Source: UBA10649 sp963749905 (GTDB lineage: Bacteria; Actinomycetota; Actinomycetes; S36-B12). Taken from it: DNA of 64,000 nucleotides. Under the pieces are notes generated by a model, which was given only the letters and a program-made list of their open reading frames with translations, was not told the DNA's origin and did not search any database. A program made the translations under genes and the position numbers. The stretch is taken from the NCBI GenBank assembly GCA_963749905.1, contig CAVVOF010000003.1, positions 434,001 through 498,000 on the forward strand, read 5' to 3'. This document shows, one piece after another, positions 45,468 to 53,593 of this stretch. Every line of letters starts with the position of its first letter. The first letter of the stretch is position 1.

Positions 45468-46148
45468 TCAGGGCTCGAACTTGTAGCCGAGGCCACGCAC
45501 GGTCACCAGGTGCACCGGCGACGCCGGGTCCTCCTCGACCTTGGCCCGCAGCCGCTTGACGTGCACGTCGAGCGTCTTGGTGTCGCCCACGTAGTCCGCG
45601 CCCCAGACGCGATCGATCAGCTGCGCCCGGGTGAGCACCCGACCCGCGTTGCGAACCAGCAGCTCCAGCAGGTCGAACTCCTTCAGGGGCATCGACACCT
45701 GCTGTCCACGCACCGTCACGACGTGCCGATCGACGTCCATCCGGACCGGACCCGCCTCGATCGTGGTCGCGATCAGGTCCTCCGGTTCCCCGTGTCGGCG
45801 CAGGACCGATCGCACTCGCGCGAGCAGCTCACGCGACGAGAACGGCTTGGTCACGTAGTCGTCGGCGCCGATCTCCAGGCCGACGACCTTGTCGATCTCC
45901 CCGTCCTTGGCGGTCAGCATGATGATCGGCACCTGGGACTTCGCCCGGATCTGGCGGCACACTTCCAGCCCGGGCACCTGCGGGAGCATCAGGTCGAGCA
46001 GGATGAGGTCCGCCCCGCGCTGGTCGAACGCCTCGAGGGCGACCGCGCCGTCCGCCGCCACCTCCACCTCGTAGCCCTCGCGCCGGAGCATGAAGGAGAG
46101 CGCCTCCGAGAAGGACTCCTCGTCCTCGACGACCATGATGCGTGTCAT
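45468..46148 (-). CDS. regX3: Two-component response regulator RegX3
   Basis: OmpR/PhoB-class activator of the phosphate-starvation regulon. 226 aa: receiver domain with Asp9/Asp10, phospho-acceptor Asp52 in LLDLMLP and Lys101 in VTKPF, then a winged-helix DNA-binding domain (PLKEFDLLELLVRNAGRVLTR, VHVKRLRAKVE, TVRGLGYKFEP). ATG 46148 overlaps the senX3 stop by 4 nt. The downstream end is next to the repeated hairpin element. Confidence 0.96.
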   Translation of the reverse strand: MTRIMVVEDEESFSEALSFMLRREGYEVEVAADGAVALEAFDQRGADLILLDLMLPQVPGLEVCRQIRAKSQVPIIMLTAKDGEIDKVVGLEIGADDYVTKPFSSRELLARVRSVLRRHGEPEDLIATTIEAGPVRMDVDRHVVTVRGQQVSMPLKEFDLLELLVRNAGRVLTRAQLIDRVWGADYVGDTKTLDVHVKRLRAKVEEDPASPVHLVTVRGLGYKFEP

Positions 46149-47302
46149 GCGCGATCCTCTCCGGAGGAATGAGTGACCGCATCGAGGTCGACGGCCTCGT
46201 CGACGGACGGATGCGTCGGGACGTATGCGGGGAGCCGGACGGTGAAGGTCGAGCCGACCCCAGGCTCGGACCACACCGTGCACTCGCCCCCGTGGTTCTG
46301 GCAGACGTGCTTGACGATGGCCAGCCCCAGGCCGGTTCCGCCGGTGACCCGAGAGCGCGCCGGGTCGACCCGGTAGAAGCGCTCGAACACCCGATCCACG
46401 TCGTTGGGGGCGATGCCGATGCCCTGGTCCTTGACCGCGATCTCCACCACCTGGTCGACCACCCGGGTGCCGACCGCCACTCGGGTATGCCCGGGCGAGT
46501 ACGAGATGGCGTTCGTGAGCAGATTGCGGAGGGCAGCGAGCAGCTGACGCTCGTCCCCGTAGACCAGGCAACCGCAGGGGTCGCCCGTGACGATCTCGAT
46601 CTGCTCGCGGTTCGCCATGGTGCGGACCTCGTCGATCGCCCGGCGCACGAGCTCGTCGACGTCGACCACCTCGGCCCGCGTCATCGGGTCGTCACCCTGA
46701 AGGCGCGAGAGGTCGATGACGTCCTGCACGAGATGGCTCAGCCGGGAGGCCTCGATCTGCATTCGCTCGGCGAAGTGACGTACCTGCTCAGGGTCGTCGC
46801 TTGCCGCGAGCACCGCCTCGGACAGCAGGGACAGCGCCCCTACGGGGGTCTTCAGCTCATGACTCACGTTGGCCACGAAGTCGCGGCGGATCACGTCGAC
46901 CCGACGCTCCTCGGCGAGGTCGTCGATCAGGACGAGGATCGCGCCGGTGCCGAGGGGAGCCACGCGGACGCGCAGTTCGAGCAACTCACGGCCCAGCGGT
47001 GGCCGACGCACCCGCATCTCCTGCTCACGGGCGTGCCCGTCCTCCACGACGCGCTCGACCAGGTGCACGATGTCCGGGATGGTGATGGCGTCACGGTTGA
47101 CGAGGCCGAGGCCGGTGGCGCGGGCGTTGTTGCGCAGTACGTGCCCGTCCGGCGCAACGACGAGCGATGCGGAGGGGAGGACGTTCAGGACCCGGATCAC
47201 CTCGTCCGGCACGGCCGGCCGGTTCACTCGCGCGGACCCCGGGACCATGGTGGTCGAAGAGGCAACGGGGCGGGTCGGCACACCCAAAGAATAGGTCCCC
47301 AT
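46145..47302 (-). CDS. senX3: SenX3-type sensor histidine kinase without visible membrane helices
   Basis: Kinase partner of RegX3. 385 aa from ATG 47302. A PAS-like region comes first, then FVANVSHELKTPVGAL with the phospho-acceptor His148, N-box NLLTNAISYSP, G1 KDQGIGIAP, F-box VFERFYRVDP and G2 GGTGLGLAIV. Unlike the usual SenX3, no N-terminal transmembrane helix can be found in any frame, so it may be soluble. The frame is open to GTG 47401, but that stretch overlaps the PHO-box-like repeats; ATG 47302 follows AGGAGG by 14 nt. Divergent from phoU. Confidence 0.9.
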   Translation of the reverse strand: MGTYSLGVPTRPVASSTTMVPGSARVNRPAVPDEVIRVLNVLPSASLVVAPDGHVLRNNARATGLGLVNRDAITIPDIVHLVERVVEDGHAREQEMRVRRPPLGRELLELRVRVAPLGTGAILVLIDDLAEERRVDVIRRDFVANVSHELKTPVGALSLLSEAVLAASDDPEQVRHFAERMQIEASRLSHLVQDVIDLSRLQGDDPMTRAEVVDVDELVRRAIDEVRTMANREQIEIVTGDPCGCLVYGDERQLLAALRNLLTNAISYSPGHTRVAVGTRVVDQVVEIAVKDQGIGIAPNDVDRVFERFYRVDPARSRVTGGTGLGLAIVKHVCQNHGGECTVWSEPGVGSTFTVRLPAYVPTHPSVDEAVDLDAVTHSSGEDRA

Positions 47303-47340
47303 CGACCGCCCCAAACCTCCTGGACATCCTCCCGGGGCAG

Positions 47341-47406
47341 GATTCACCAAGGATTCGACGCTGAACACCGGCTGTTCATCGACCGGCTGCTCCCCGTTCA
47401 CCTGCG
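47341..47406. promoter_or_regulatory. PHO-box-like run of 11-bp direct repeats
   Basis: The senX3-phoU intergenic region reads in consecutive 11-mers: GATTCACCAAG, GATTCGACGCT, GAACACCGGCT, GTTCATCGACC, GGCTGCTCCCC, GTTCACCTGCG. Actinobacterial PhoP/RegX3 sites are 11-bp direct repeats starting GTTCACC. Units 1, 4 and 6 fit best. It is 82 bp before the phoU start and 39 bp before the senX3 start, so RegX3 could regulate both directions. Confidence 0.65.
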
Positions 47407-47487
47407 CATTCCGGGTGTTCCCTCGGCCGGGCTATGGTTCTGCGAGCGACTGGACGTCCCGTCGCTCGATAGTCGCCAGGGAGCGTC

Positions 47488-48147
47488 ATGGAGCCCGTCT
47501 TGAGTGCTGAACTCGGCACGGTGAGCGACGACCTCGTCCGCATGACGCGGCTGGTCGGCTCGGCCATGAACCGCGCCACCCAGGCCCTCCTCGACACTGA
47601 CCTCACGCTCGCCGAGTCCGTCATCGCAGCCGACGCGCAGATCGACCTGCTCGCCAATGACGTCGAGGACCAGTGCATGCACATGCTCGCCGAGCGGCAG
47701 TTGACCGAGCGCGAACTGCAGGAGCTGATGGGAGCGGTCCGGATCGCCGCCTCGCTCGAGCGCATGGGCGATCTCGCCGAGCACGTCGCCAAGCAGGCCC
47801 GCCTCCGCTATCCGCGGCTGTCCATCCCCCAGGAGCTGCGCGGCACGTTCGCGGAGATGGGCGGCCTCGCGGAGGCCATCGTGTCGAAGACCGGCGCCGT
47901 CATCGCGACCCAGAACGTCAACCTGACGGCCGACATCGCGCGGCACGACGAGGAGGTCGACCGGCTCCACCGCGAGCTGTTCACCATCGTGCTGACACCG
48001 GGCTGGTCCCACGGCGTCGAGGCCGCCATCGACGTGACCCTGCTGTCCCGCTACTACGAGCGGTACGCCGATCACGCCGTCTCCGTGGCCCGACGGGTCG
48101 TCACCATCGTCACCGGTACCCCCTACGTGGGCGTCTCCCTCGACTGA
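47488..48147 (+). CDS. phoU: Phosphate-transport regulator PhoU
   Basis: 219-aa all-helical PhoU with two three-helix repeats. Metal-cluster acidic motifs are visible (ERMGDLAEHVAKQ and ERYADHAVSVARR, the E-R-x-x-D-x-x-x-x pattern). It normally restrains the SenX3-type kinase when phosphate is ample. ATG 47488 has GGGAG 5 nt upstream. It is transcribed away from regX3-senX3 across the PHO-box-like repeats. Confidence 0.95.
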   Translation: MEPVLSAELGTVSDDLVRMTRLVGSAMNRATQALLDTDLTLAESVIAADAQIDLLANDVEDQCMHMLAERQLTERELQELMGAVRIAASLERMGDLAEHVAKQARLRYPRLSIPQELRGTFAEMGGLAEAIVSKTGAVIATQNVNLTADIARHDEEVDRLHRELFTIVLTPGWSHGVEAAIDVTLLSRYYERYADHAVSVARRVVTIVTGTPYVGVSLD

Positions 48148-48250
48148 GTCGGGTCCCGCCATCCGGTGGCCGATCCCCTCGGAATACGCCAGACTTCAGG
48201 ACTGTTGCCGTCAGGCACACGGTCGCGTCGCTGTCGAGAGGGAGGTCGCC

Positions 48251-49561
48251 TTGTCCGTCCCCTCGCTGCTCGACGTCCGACGTGGACGGCGCCCGAAGCG
48301 GATCGCGATGCTGTCGGTCCACACCTCCCCGCTCGACCAGCCCGGCACCGGTGACGCCGGCGGCATGAACGTGTACGTCGTGGAGACCTCCCGACGGCTC
48401 GCCGAGGCAGGGGTCGAGGTAGAGATCTTCACGCGTGCCACGTCGTCCGCGCTTCCCCCGGTGGTGCAGGTCAGTCCCGGCGTGACCGTCCGGCATGTCA
48501 CCGCGGGCCCCTTCGAGGGCCTGCTCAAGCAGGATCTGCCGGGCCAGCTCTGCGCCGTGACGGCGAGCGTGATGCGCGCCGAGGCCGCGCGGCCCGAGGG
48601 CTGGTACGACCTCATCCACTCCCACTACTGGCTGTCGGGACAGGTCGGCTGGCTCGCCTCCGAACGGTGGAACGTCCCGCTCGTCCACTCGATGCACACG
48701 ATGGCCAAGGTCAAGAACCGCGACCTCGCCGACGGCGACGCGCCCGAGCCCGCCATGCGGGTGATCGGCGAGGAGCAGGTGGTCCAGGCCGCGGACCGGC
48801 TGATCGCCAACACCGACGACGAGGCCCACGAGCTCGTCGAGCTCTACGGCGCTCACCCCGACGCCGTCGACGTGGTGCATCCGGGCGTCGACCTCGACGT
48901 CTTCATCCCCGGGTCCCGACGGGATGCTCGGCGCCGGCACGGCCTGGCCGACGACGCGATCGTCCTGCTGTTCGTCGGCCGCATCCAGCCGCTCAAGGCC
49001 CCCGACGTGCTGCTGCGCGCGGCGGCCGAGATGGTGGCCACCGACCCGTCCCTGCGCTCGCGACTGACGGTCGTCGTGTGCGGTGGCCCGTCGGGCAGCG
49101 GGCTGGACCAGCCGACCGCGCTGATCGACCTCGCGCGGCAGCTGGGCATCACCGACCTGGTCCGCTTCGAGCCCCCGTCGGACCGGGATGCGCTCTCCGA
49201 CTGGTACCGCGCGGCGGACGTGACAGTCGTGCCGTCCTACTCGGAGTCCTTCGGCCTGGTCGCTGTCGAGTCGCAGGCCTGCGGCACCCCCGTCGTCGCC
49301 GCCGCCGTGGGCGGCCTGCGGACGGCGGTCGACGACCACGTCAGCGGTCTCCTCGTGGGCAGCCACGATCCGCGAGACTTCGCCTCCGCGATCACCGCTG
49401 TCACCGGACAGCCGCGGCTGCGCGCCGAGCTGAGCGCCGGCGCACGGATGCATGCGGCTGCCTTCGGCTGGGCGGCCACGTCGGCCGGCCTGCTGGCGAG
49501 CTACTCGGCCGCCCTCGCCAACGATGCGCTGACCGGCCGGCTCGCTGCCACCCCTTCATGA
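48251..49561 (+). CDS. mshA: D-inositol-3-phosphate glycosyltransferase, mycothiol synthesis
   Basis: First enzyme of mycothiol biosynthesis, a GT-B glycosyltransferase using UDP-GlcNAc and inositol 3-phosphate. 436 aa: HTSPLDQPGTGDAGGMNVYV at the N-terminal active site, HSHYWLSGQVG, FVGRIQPLKAPD, and the nucleotide-sugar E-x7-E region SYSESFGLVAVESQACGTPVV. TTG 48251 has GGGAGG 5 nt upstream. It overlaps the YbjN-like gene by 4 nt, conserved in mycobacteria. Confidence 0.97.
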   Translation: MSVPSLLDVRRGRRPKRIAMLSVHTSPLDQPGTGDAGGMNVYVVETSRRLAEAGVEVEIFTRATSSALPPVVQVSPGVTVRHVTAGPFEGLLKQDLPGQLCAVTASVMRAEAARPEGWYDLIHSHYWLSGQVGWLASERWNVPLVHSMHTMAKVKNRDLADGDAPEPAMRVIGEEQVVQAADRLIANTDDEAHELVELYGAHPDAVDVVHPGVDLDVFIPGSRRDARRRHGLADDAIVLLFVGRIQPLKAPDVLLRAAAEMVATDPSLRSRLTVVVCGGPSGSGLDQPTALIDLARQLGITDLVRFEPPSDRDALSDWYRAADVTVVPSYSESFGLVAVESQACGTPVVAAAVGGLRTAVDDHVSGLLVGSHDPRDFASAITAVTGQPRLRAELSAGARMHAAAFGWAATSAGLLASYSAALANDALTGRLAATPS

Positions 49562-50118
49562 CCCAAGCACCCACGCCCGCCGACGCCGCCCGATCCGTGC
49601 TGGCCGGCTGGCTGGCCGACTCGGGTCTCGAGTGGGAGGAACCACGCGAGGGCACCTACGTGGTGACCCTCCCCGGCGAGCGCAAGCTGCGCACCACCAC
49701 GGTGCTGGCCGTGGGCGACCATGCGCTGACCGTCAACGCTTTCGTCGCGCGCCGCCCCGACGAGAACACCGCGGCCGTGCACCGGTGGCTGCTCGAGCGC
49801 AACAGGCGGATGTTCGCGGTGGCCTTCGCGGTCGACCATCTCGGCGACATCTACCTGGTCGGCCGCCTCCCGCTGGTCGGGGTCACTCCCGACGAGGTCG
49901 ATCGGCTGCTGGGCGCCGTGCTCGAGTACTCGGACGGCTCGTTCAACACCATCCTCGAGATGGGCTTCGCATCGGCAATTCGCCGCGAGTGGCAGTGGCG
50001 TACCGAACGCGGGGAGTCGACCGCCAACCTGGCCGCCTTCGCCCACCTTGCCGCCCCCGTCAGCGAGGCCCCGACCGACCTCGACTCGGCGCACCCCGAC
50101 TCGCCGCCGAACGGGTAG
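49558..50118 (+). CDS. YbjN-domain protein
   Basis: 186-aa member of the YbjN family, which has a chaperone-like alpha/beta fold and unknown function. It carries VVTLPGERKLRTTTVLAV, NAFVARRPDENTAAVHRWLLERN and VGRLPLVGVTPDEVDRLLGAVLEYSD. It overlaps mshA by 4 nt and is followed by gpmA, as in Mycobacterium (Rv0486-Rv0487-Rv0489), so it may assist mycothiol or redox metabolism; that is inference. Confidence 0.88.
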   Translation: MTQAPTPADAARSVLAGWLADSGLEWEEPREGTYVVTLPGERKLRTTTVLAVGDHALTVNAFVARRPDENTAAVHRWLLERNRRMFAVAFAVDHLGDIYLVGRLPLVGVTPDEVDRLLGAVLEYSDGSFNTILEMGFASAIRREWQWRTERGESTANLAAFAHLAAPVSEAPTDLDSAHPDSPPNG

Positions 50119-50140
50119 CCCGGTGCGGCAGGATGGCGTC

Positions 50141-50905
50141 ATGACCACTGCTGCCGCGCCGTACACGCTCATCCTGCTCCGCCACGGCGAGAGCGAATGG
50201 AACGCCAAGAACCTGTTCACCGGCTGGGTCGACGTCGACCTGAACGAGAAGGGCATGGGTGAGGCCAGCCGGGGCGGCGAGCTGCTGGCGGAGGCGGGGC
50301 TGCTGCCCGACGTGCTGCACACCTCGCTGCTGAAGCGTGCCATCAAGACCTCCCAGCTCGCCCTCGACGCCTGCGATCGACTCTGGATCCCGGTGCGCCG
50401 GAACTGGCGCCTCAACGAGCGCCACTACGGCGCCCTGCAGGGCAAGAACAAGAAGGAGACCCTCGAGGCGTACGGCGAGGAGCAGTTCATGCTGTGGCGC
50501 CGCTCCTACGACGTTCCACCGCCGCCGATCGACCCCGAGGATCCCTGGGCCCAGACCCACGATGCGAGGTACGCGGCCCTGCCCCCCGAGGCCCGCCCTG
50601 CGACCGAGTGCCTCGCCGACGTGGTGGTCCGACTGGTGCCGTACTGGGAGGACATCATCGTGGCCGACCTCCGTACCGGCCGGACCGTACTGGTCGTCGC
50701 GCACGGCAACTCGCTGCGCGCGCTCGTCAAGCACCTCGACGGGATCTCCGACGACGACATCGCGGCCCTGAACATCCCCACTGGGATCCCCTTGGTCTAC
50801 CGGCTCGACGCGGACATGAACCCGATCGTGCCGGGCGGGGAGTACCTCGATCCTGAGGCCGCCGCGACCGCGGCGGCGGCGGTGGCCGCCCAGGGCAAGA
50901 AGTAG
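50141..50905 (+). CDS. gpmA: 2,3-bisphosphoglycerate-dependent phosphoglycerate mutase
   Basis: Glycolytic enzyme interconverting 3- and 2-phosphoglycerate, 254 aa. Catalytic His15 in LLRHGESEWN, the FTGWVDVDLNEKG substrate loop, ERHYGALQGKNK and the second His in VVAHGNSLRALVKHL are all present. The C-terminus is Ala-rich (AAATAAAAVAAQGKK). ATG 50141 preceded by AGGA. Confidence 0.97.
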   Translation: MTTAAAPYTLILLRHGESEWNAKNLFTGWVDVDLNEKGMGEASRGGELLAEAGLLPDVLHTSLLKRAIKTSQLALDACDRLWIPVRRNWRLNERHYGALQGKNKKETLEAYGEEQFMLWRRSYDVPPPPIDPEDPWAQTHDARYAALPPEARPATECLADVVVRLVPYWEDIIVADLRTGRTVLVVAHGNSLRALVKHLDGISDDDIAALNIPTGIPLVYRLDADMNPIVPGGEYLDPEAAATAAAAVAAQGKK

Positions 50906-50907
50906 CC

Positions 50908-51645
50908 GTGGCGGCCCCCGGGCGCACCCACCGGCTCGAGCTCGACGACTCGACGCTGCGCGAGTGGCAGGCGACCGTCCTGTTCAGCGACCCCGATCAG
51001 GGCATCGTGCTCGACCGGTCCGCGTTCTACCCCGGCGGTGGCGGGCAGCCGCCGGACCACGGCGTCCTGCTGTGGGCCGGCGTCCAGACGCGCGTGGTCG
51101 ACGTCCGCCGCGGCGACGATCCCTACCTCGTGCCCGCCGAGGGCGATCCACTCCCGCCGGTGGGAACGACCGTGACGGGGGCCATCGAGGACGACCGGCG
51201 AACGGCGCTGATGCGCACCCATTCCGGCCTGCACCTGCTGTCGGGCGTCGTCTTCCGGGACTTCGGCGCCCTGGTCACCGGCTCCAACATGGACCCGCTG
51301 AGCGGCCGCCTGGACTTCAACCTGGTGGAGGTGCCCCCCGGCTTCAAGGAGGCGGTGGAGGACGCCTGCAACGCAGAGGTCGGCGCCGACCGGGCGATCG
51401 AGGCGTACGAGCTCGCGCGTGACGAGGCCTTCGCCCTTCCGGACATCATCCGCACGGCGACCAACCTGCTGCCACCCGACATCGAGATCGTCCGCATCGT
51501 CGACATCAAGGGCCTGGACGTGCAGGCGGACGGTGGCACGCACGTGGCCTCGACTCGGCAGATCGGCCCGATGCGTGTGCTGAAGGTCGAGAACAAGGGC
51601 AAGGGCTTCCGCCGGATCCGGGTCGCGCTCGACGAGTCACGCTAG
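50908..51645 (+). CDS. Alanyl-tRNA editing protein (AlaX-like)
   Basis: 245-aa stand-alone tRNA-editing hydrolase that removes Ser or Gly mischarged on tRNA-Ala. It has FYPGGGGQPPDHG, the zinc motif RTHSGLHLL (HxxxH) and a second pair in DGGTHVAST. GTG 50908 is 2 nt after the gpmA stop. It overlaps the convergent macrodomain gene by 4 nt. Specificity for Ala-tRNA is from family only. Confidence 0.9.
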   Translation: MAAPGRTHRLELDDSTLREWQATVLFSDPDQGIVLDRSAFYPGGGGQPPDHGVLLWAGVQTRVVDVRRGDDPYLVPAEGDPLPPVGTTVTGAIEDDRRTALMRTHSGLHLLSGVVFRDFGALVTGSNMDPLSGRLDFNLVEVPPGFKEAVEDACNAEVGADRAIEAYELARDEAFALPDIIRTATNLLPPDIEIVRIVDIKGLDVQADGGTHVASTRQIGPMRVLKVENKGKGFRRIRVALDESR

Positions 51646-52175
51646 GCAGAAGCCTGCGCGGCGAGTTCAAAGGCGGCGAGCGACTCCTCGTCGAACAGCA
51701 CGAAGCGCACCAGCTCGATCGCATCGCTGCCGGCCGCCCACGAGCGGACCGCACCCACCGCGATGGGCGCTGCGTCGACAGCCCGCCAGCCGAAGGCTCC
51801 GCAGGAGATCGCCGGGAAGGCGACGCTGCGCGACCCGACCTCCGCCGCCACGGTCAGGCTGCTCTGGTGGCAGGAGGCGAGCAGCTCGGCCCCGCCGTCG
51901 GGGTGCTCCCAGTAGCGGGGTCCGACGGTGTGGACGACCCACTGAGCGGGCAGGGCACCCCCCGGCGTGGCGACGGCCCGCCCGGTGGCCAGGCCGTCGG
52001 GGAGGACGGTGGCGCGCAGGCGCCGGCACTCCTGCAGCAGCGTCGGCCCCGCGGCCCGGTGGATCGCGCCGTCGACTCCCCCACCGCCGAGCAGCGAGGA
52101 GTTGGCGGCATTGACGATGGCGTCGACCCGCTGCCGGGTGATGTCGCCGCGGACCACCTCGAGGGTCAGGCTCAC
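51642..52175 (-). CDS. Macrodomain protein, ADP-ribose deacetylase/hydrolase type
   Basis: 177-aa macrodomain of the YmdB/MacroD kind that removes O-acetyl from O-acetyl-ADP-ribose or de-ADP-ribosylates proteins. VNAANSSLLGGGGVDGAIH is the ADP-ribose site, followed by WVVHTVGPRYW and AFPAISCGAFGW. GTG 52175 overlaps the DUF2516 stop by 4 nt; the open frame upstream is not translated. Confidence 0.93.
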   Translation of the reverse strand: MSLTLEVVRGDITRQRVDAIVNAANSSLLGGGGVDGAIHRAAGPTLLQECRRLRATVLPDGLATGRAVATPGGALPAQWVVHTVGPRYWEHPDGGAELLASCHQSSLTVAAEVGSRSVAFPAISCGAFGWRAVDAAPIAVGAVRSWAAGSDAIELVRFVLFDEESLAAFELAAQASA

Positions 52176-52459
52176 CAGCGGCGCGAGGTGATCTCGATGA
52201 TCTTGGGGCGGAGGTCGAACAGGTAGACCAGGGCGACGACGACGCCGGCGATCCCGATCAGGTTCAGCGTGAACGCGGGGTAGATGCCGGTGCCGGCCGC
52301 CAGGCCGGTGAGGATCAGCCACAGCACCTTGGACTTCCGGCCGATGGCCGGGAAGGCCGCGGCCGGGCGACGGATGCAGTCGATGAAGGCGACCGCCTTG
52401 ACGACCATCGTGACCAGCCAGAGGGCCACGAAGACGAGGTCCTGCATCGTGTCGAGCAT
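52172..52459 (-). CDS. DUF2516 small membrane protein
   Basis: 95 aa with three hydrophobic segments (about 8-26, 44-60, 62-80) around a basic loop with DCIRRPAAAFPAIGRKSK. The family is actinobacterial and always near the hbhA-like gene (Rv0476 in M. tuberculosis). Function unknown. It overlaps the macrodomain gene by 4 nt. Confidence 0.9.
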   Translation of the reverse strand: MLDTMQDLVFVALWLVTMVVKAVAFIDCIRRPAAAFPAIGRKSKVLWLILTGLAAGTGIYPAFTLNLIGIAGVVVALVYLFDLRPKIIEITSRRW

Positions 52460-52492
52460 CAGCCCACGGTAATGCAGGACCCGCCAACATGG

Positions 52493-52525
52493 TGAAGGGC
52501 CGTCCCTGAGGGACGGCCCTTCACT
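52493..52525. terminator. 15-bp-stem hairpin terminator
   Basis: Arms 52493-52507 (gtgaagggccgtccc) and 52511-52525 are exact reverse complements around a 3-nt loop. It lies 77 nt beyond the stop of the HbhA-like gene and just upstream of the DUF2516 start (52459), separating the two transcription units. No T-tract. Confidence 0.8.
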
Positions 52526-52602
52526 GCTGGCCCGGGTTCAACGGGCGCTTGGGGGTCGGCTCTGTCGAGCCGTTGGCGTCGGCGGGCGCCGAGCCGGGTG
52601 CG

Positions 52603-53106
52603 TCAGACGCCGACCGCCTCGCGGACGAGCGTGACCGTGTGGCCGACGCCGTCGCGGACGCTCTTGGCGGTCTCGGTGACGCGGTCCCGCGCCTGCGCGC
52701 CGAGGGCGGAGACATCGGGACGCTTGAACTCGGGCATCTTCACCTCAGGCATCTTGACCTCCGGCATCTTGACCTCAGGCATCTTCACCTCGGGCATCTT
52801 CACCTCGGGGAGCGTGAGGGACGGGAGGGTGATCGGGTGCATCTCCACCTTCGGCAGCTCCGGCTTGCGCACGTCGACCTTGCGCAGGTCGATGGTCGGC
52901 ACGGAGAAGGTCGGGATGGTGAGGGTGGTGCCGGTCGCGCCGGTCGCCTTGGCGGTGGTCGCCTTCGCAGCCGTCGCGGCCTTCGCCGTGGTCTGCTTGG
53001 CGGCGGTAGCGGCCTTCGCGGTGGTGCGCTTGGCGGCGGTGGCGGCCTTGGTCGACGTCTTCTTCACCCGGGCGGTCGGGGTCGCCGGCGTCTGCTCGCT
53101 GCTCAT
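52603..53106 (-). CDS. HbhA-like Lys-rich repeat protein
   Basis: 167-aa low-complexity protein with two repeat regions: an N-terminal histone-H1-like part with KAATAAK/KTTAKAATAA units (residues about 18-55), and five PEVKM pentapeptides at 100-124 followed by PEFKR, then an amphipathic helix DRVTETAKSVRDGV at the end. Gene order XRE regulator - this gene - DUF2516 matches Rv0474-hbhA-Rv0476 in M. tuberculosis, so it is probably a divergent heparin-binding-haemagglutinin homologue. The coiled-coil core of HbhA is not apparent. It overlaps the XRE gene by 4 nt. Confidence 0.78.
   Translation of the reverse strand: MSSEQTPATPTARVKKTSTKAATAAKRTTAKAATAAKQTTAKAATAAKATTAKATGATGTTLTIPTFSVPTIDLRKVDVRKPELPKVEMHPITLPSLTLPEVKMPEVKMPEVKMPEVKMPEVKMPEFKRPDVSALGAQARDRVTETAKSVRDGVGHTVTLVREAVGV
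52720..52809 (-). repeat. 15-bp tandem repeats (PEVKM pentapeptide)
   Basis: Six 15-bp units encode PEVKM x5 plus a variant PEFKR (residues 100-129). The DNA units differ mainly at third positions (ctt/ttg, cag/cgg). Copy-number change would remain in frame. Confidence 0.9.
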
Positions 53107-53528
53107 TGCTGTTCCTCTCGGTTGTCCCTGCCGTCGGCGAGGGGGTCTGTGGAGTCGGCCGACTCGCGTTGCTCGGACTCGGCCTGTGCGCGGTTCTCGG
53201 CCTGGAAGGCCGCGTAGATCTGGAGGAGCGTCGCGCGCTGCCGCTCGTTGAGGGTCAGGTCCGCCGCGATGGCGGTGGTGACGGCCTCGTCTCCGGCCCG
53301 GTCATCGAGGATGCCCGCCTGGACGTACAGCGTCTCCGCAGAGATCCGCAGGCCGGACGCGATGCGTCCGAGGATCTCCGCACTGGGGCGGCGCAGGCCG
53401 CGCTCCACCTGGCTGAGGTAGGGATTCGAGACGTTGGCCGCCTGGGCGAGCTGCCGGAGCGACATCTGGGCCTGATCGCGCTGGTCGCGGATGAAGGCGC
53501 CGAGGCCACTCACATCGATGCGGGTCAC
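53103..53528 (-). CDS. XRE-family HTH regulator
   Basis: 141-aa regulator with a Cro/cI-type HTH at the start: MSLRQLAQAANVSNPYLSQVERGLRRPSAEILGRIASGLRI. The C-terminal part is a helical, acidic tail. It is the upstream gene of the HbhA-like protein and overlaps it by 4 nt, the Rv0474-hbhA order, so it likely controls that unit and itself. A 12-bp palindrome TTGCAATTGCAA lies at about 53554-53565 in its upstream region and could be its operator. Confidence 0.9.
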   Translation of the reverse strand: MTRIDVSGLGAFIRDQRDQAQMSLRQLAQAANVSNPYLSQVERGLRRPSAEILGRIASGLRISAETLYVQAGILDDRAGDEAVTTAIAADLTLNERQRATLLQIYAAFQAENRAQAESEQRESADSTDPLADGRDNREEQQ

Positions 53529-53593
53529 GCATCCAGTGTGCCCCAGCCTGCTTGCAATTGCAAACGCAACTGCTAGCAGCCGCTAGCGACTCG

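Noticed and set aside
47091..47327. Alternative frame considered as a missing SenX3 membrane domain
   Set aside because: Translation has no hydrophobic segment long enough for a helix.
52720..52809. Short direct repeats considered as CRISPR or satellite
   Set aside because: They encode PEVKM pentapeptides in a clear gene and have no spacers.
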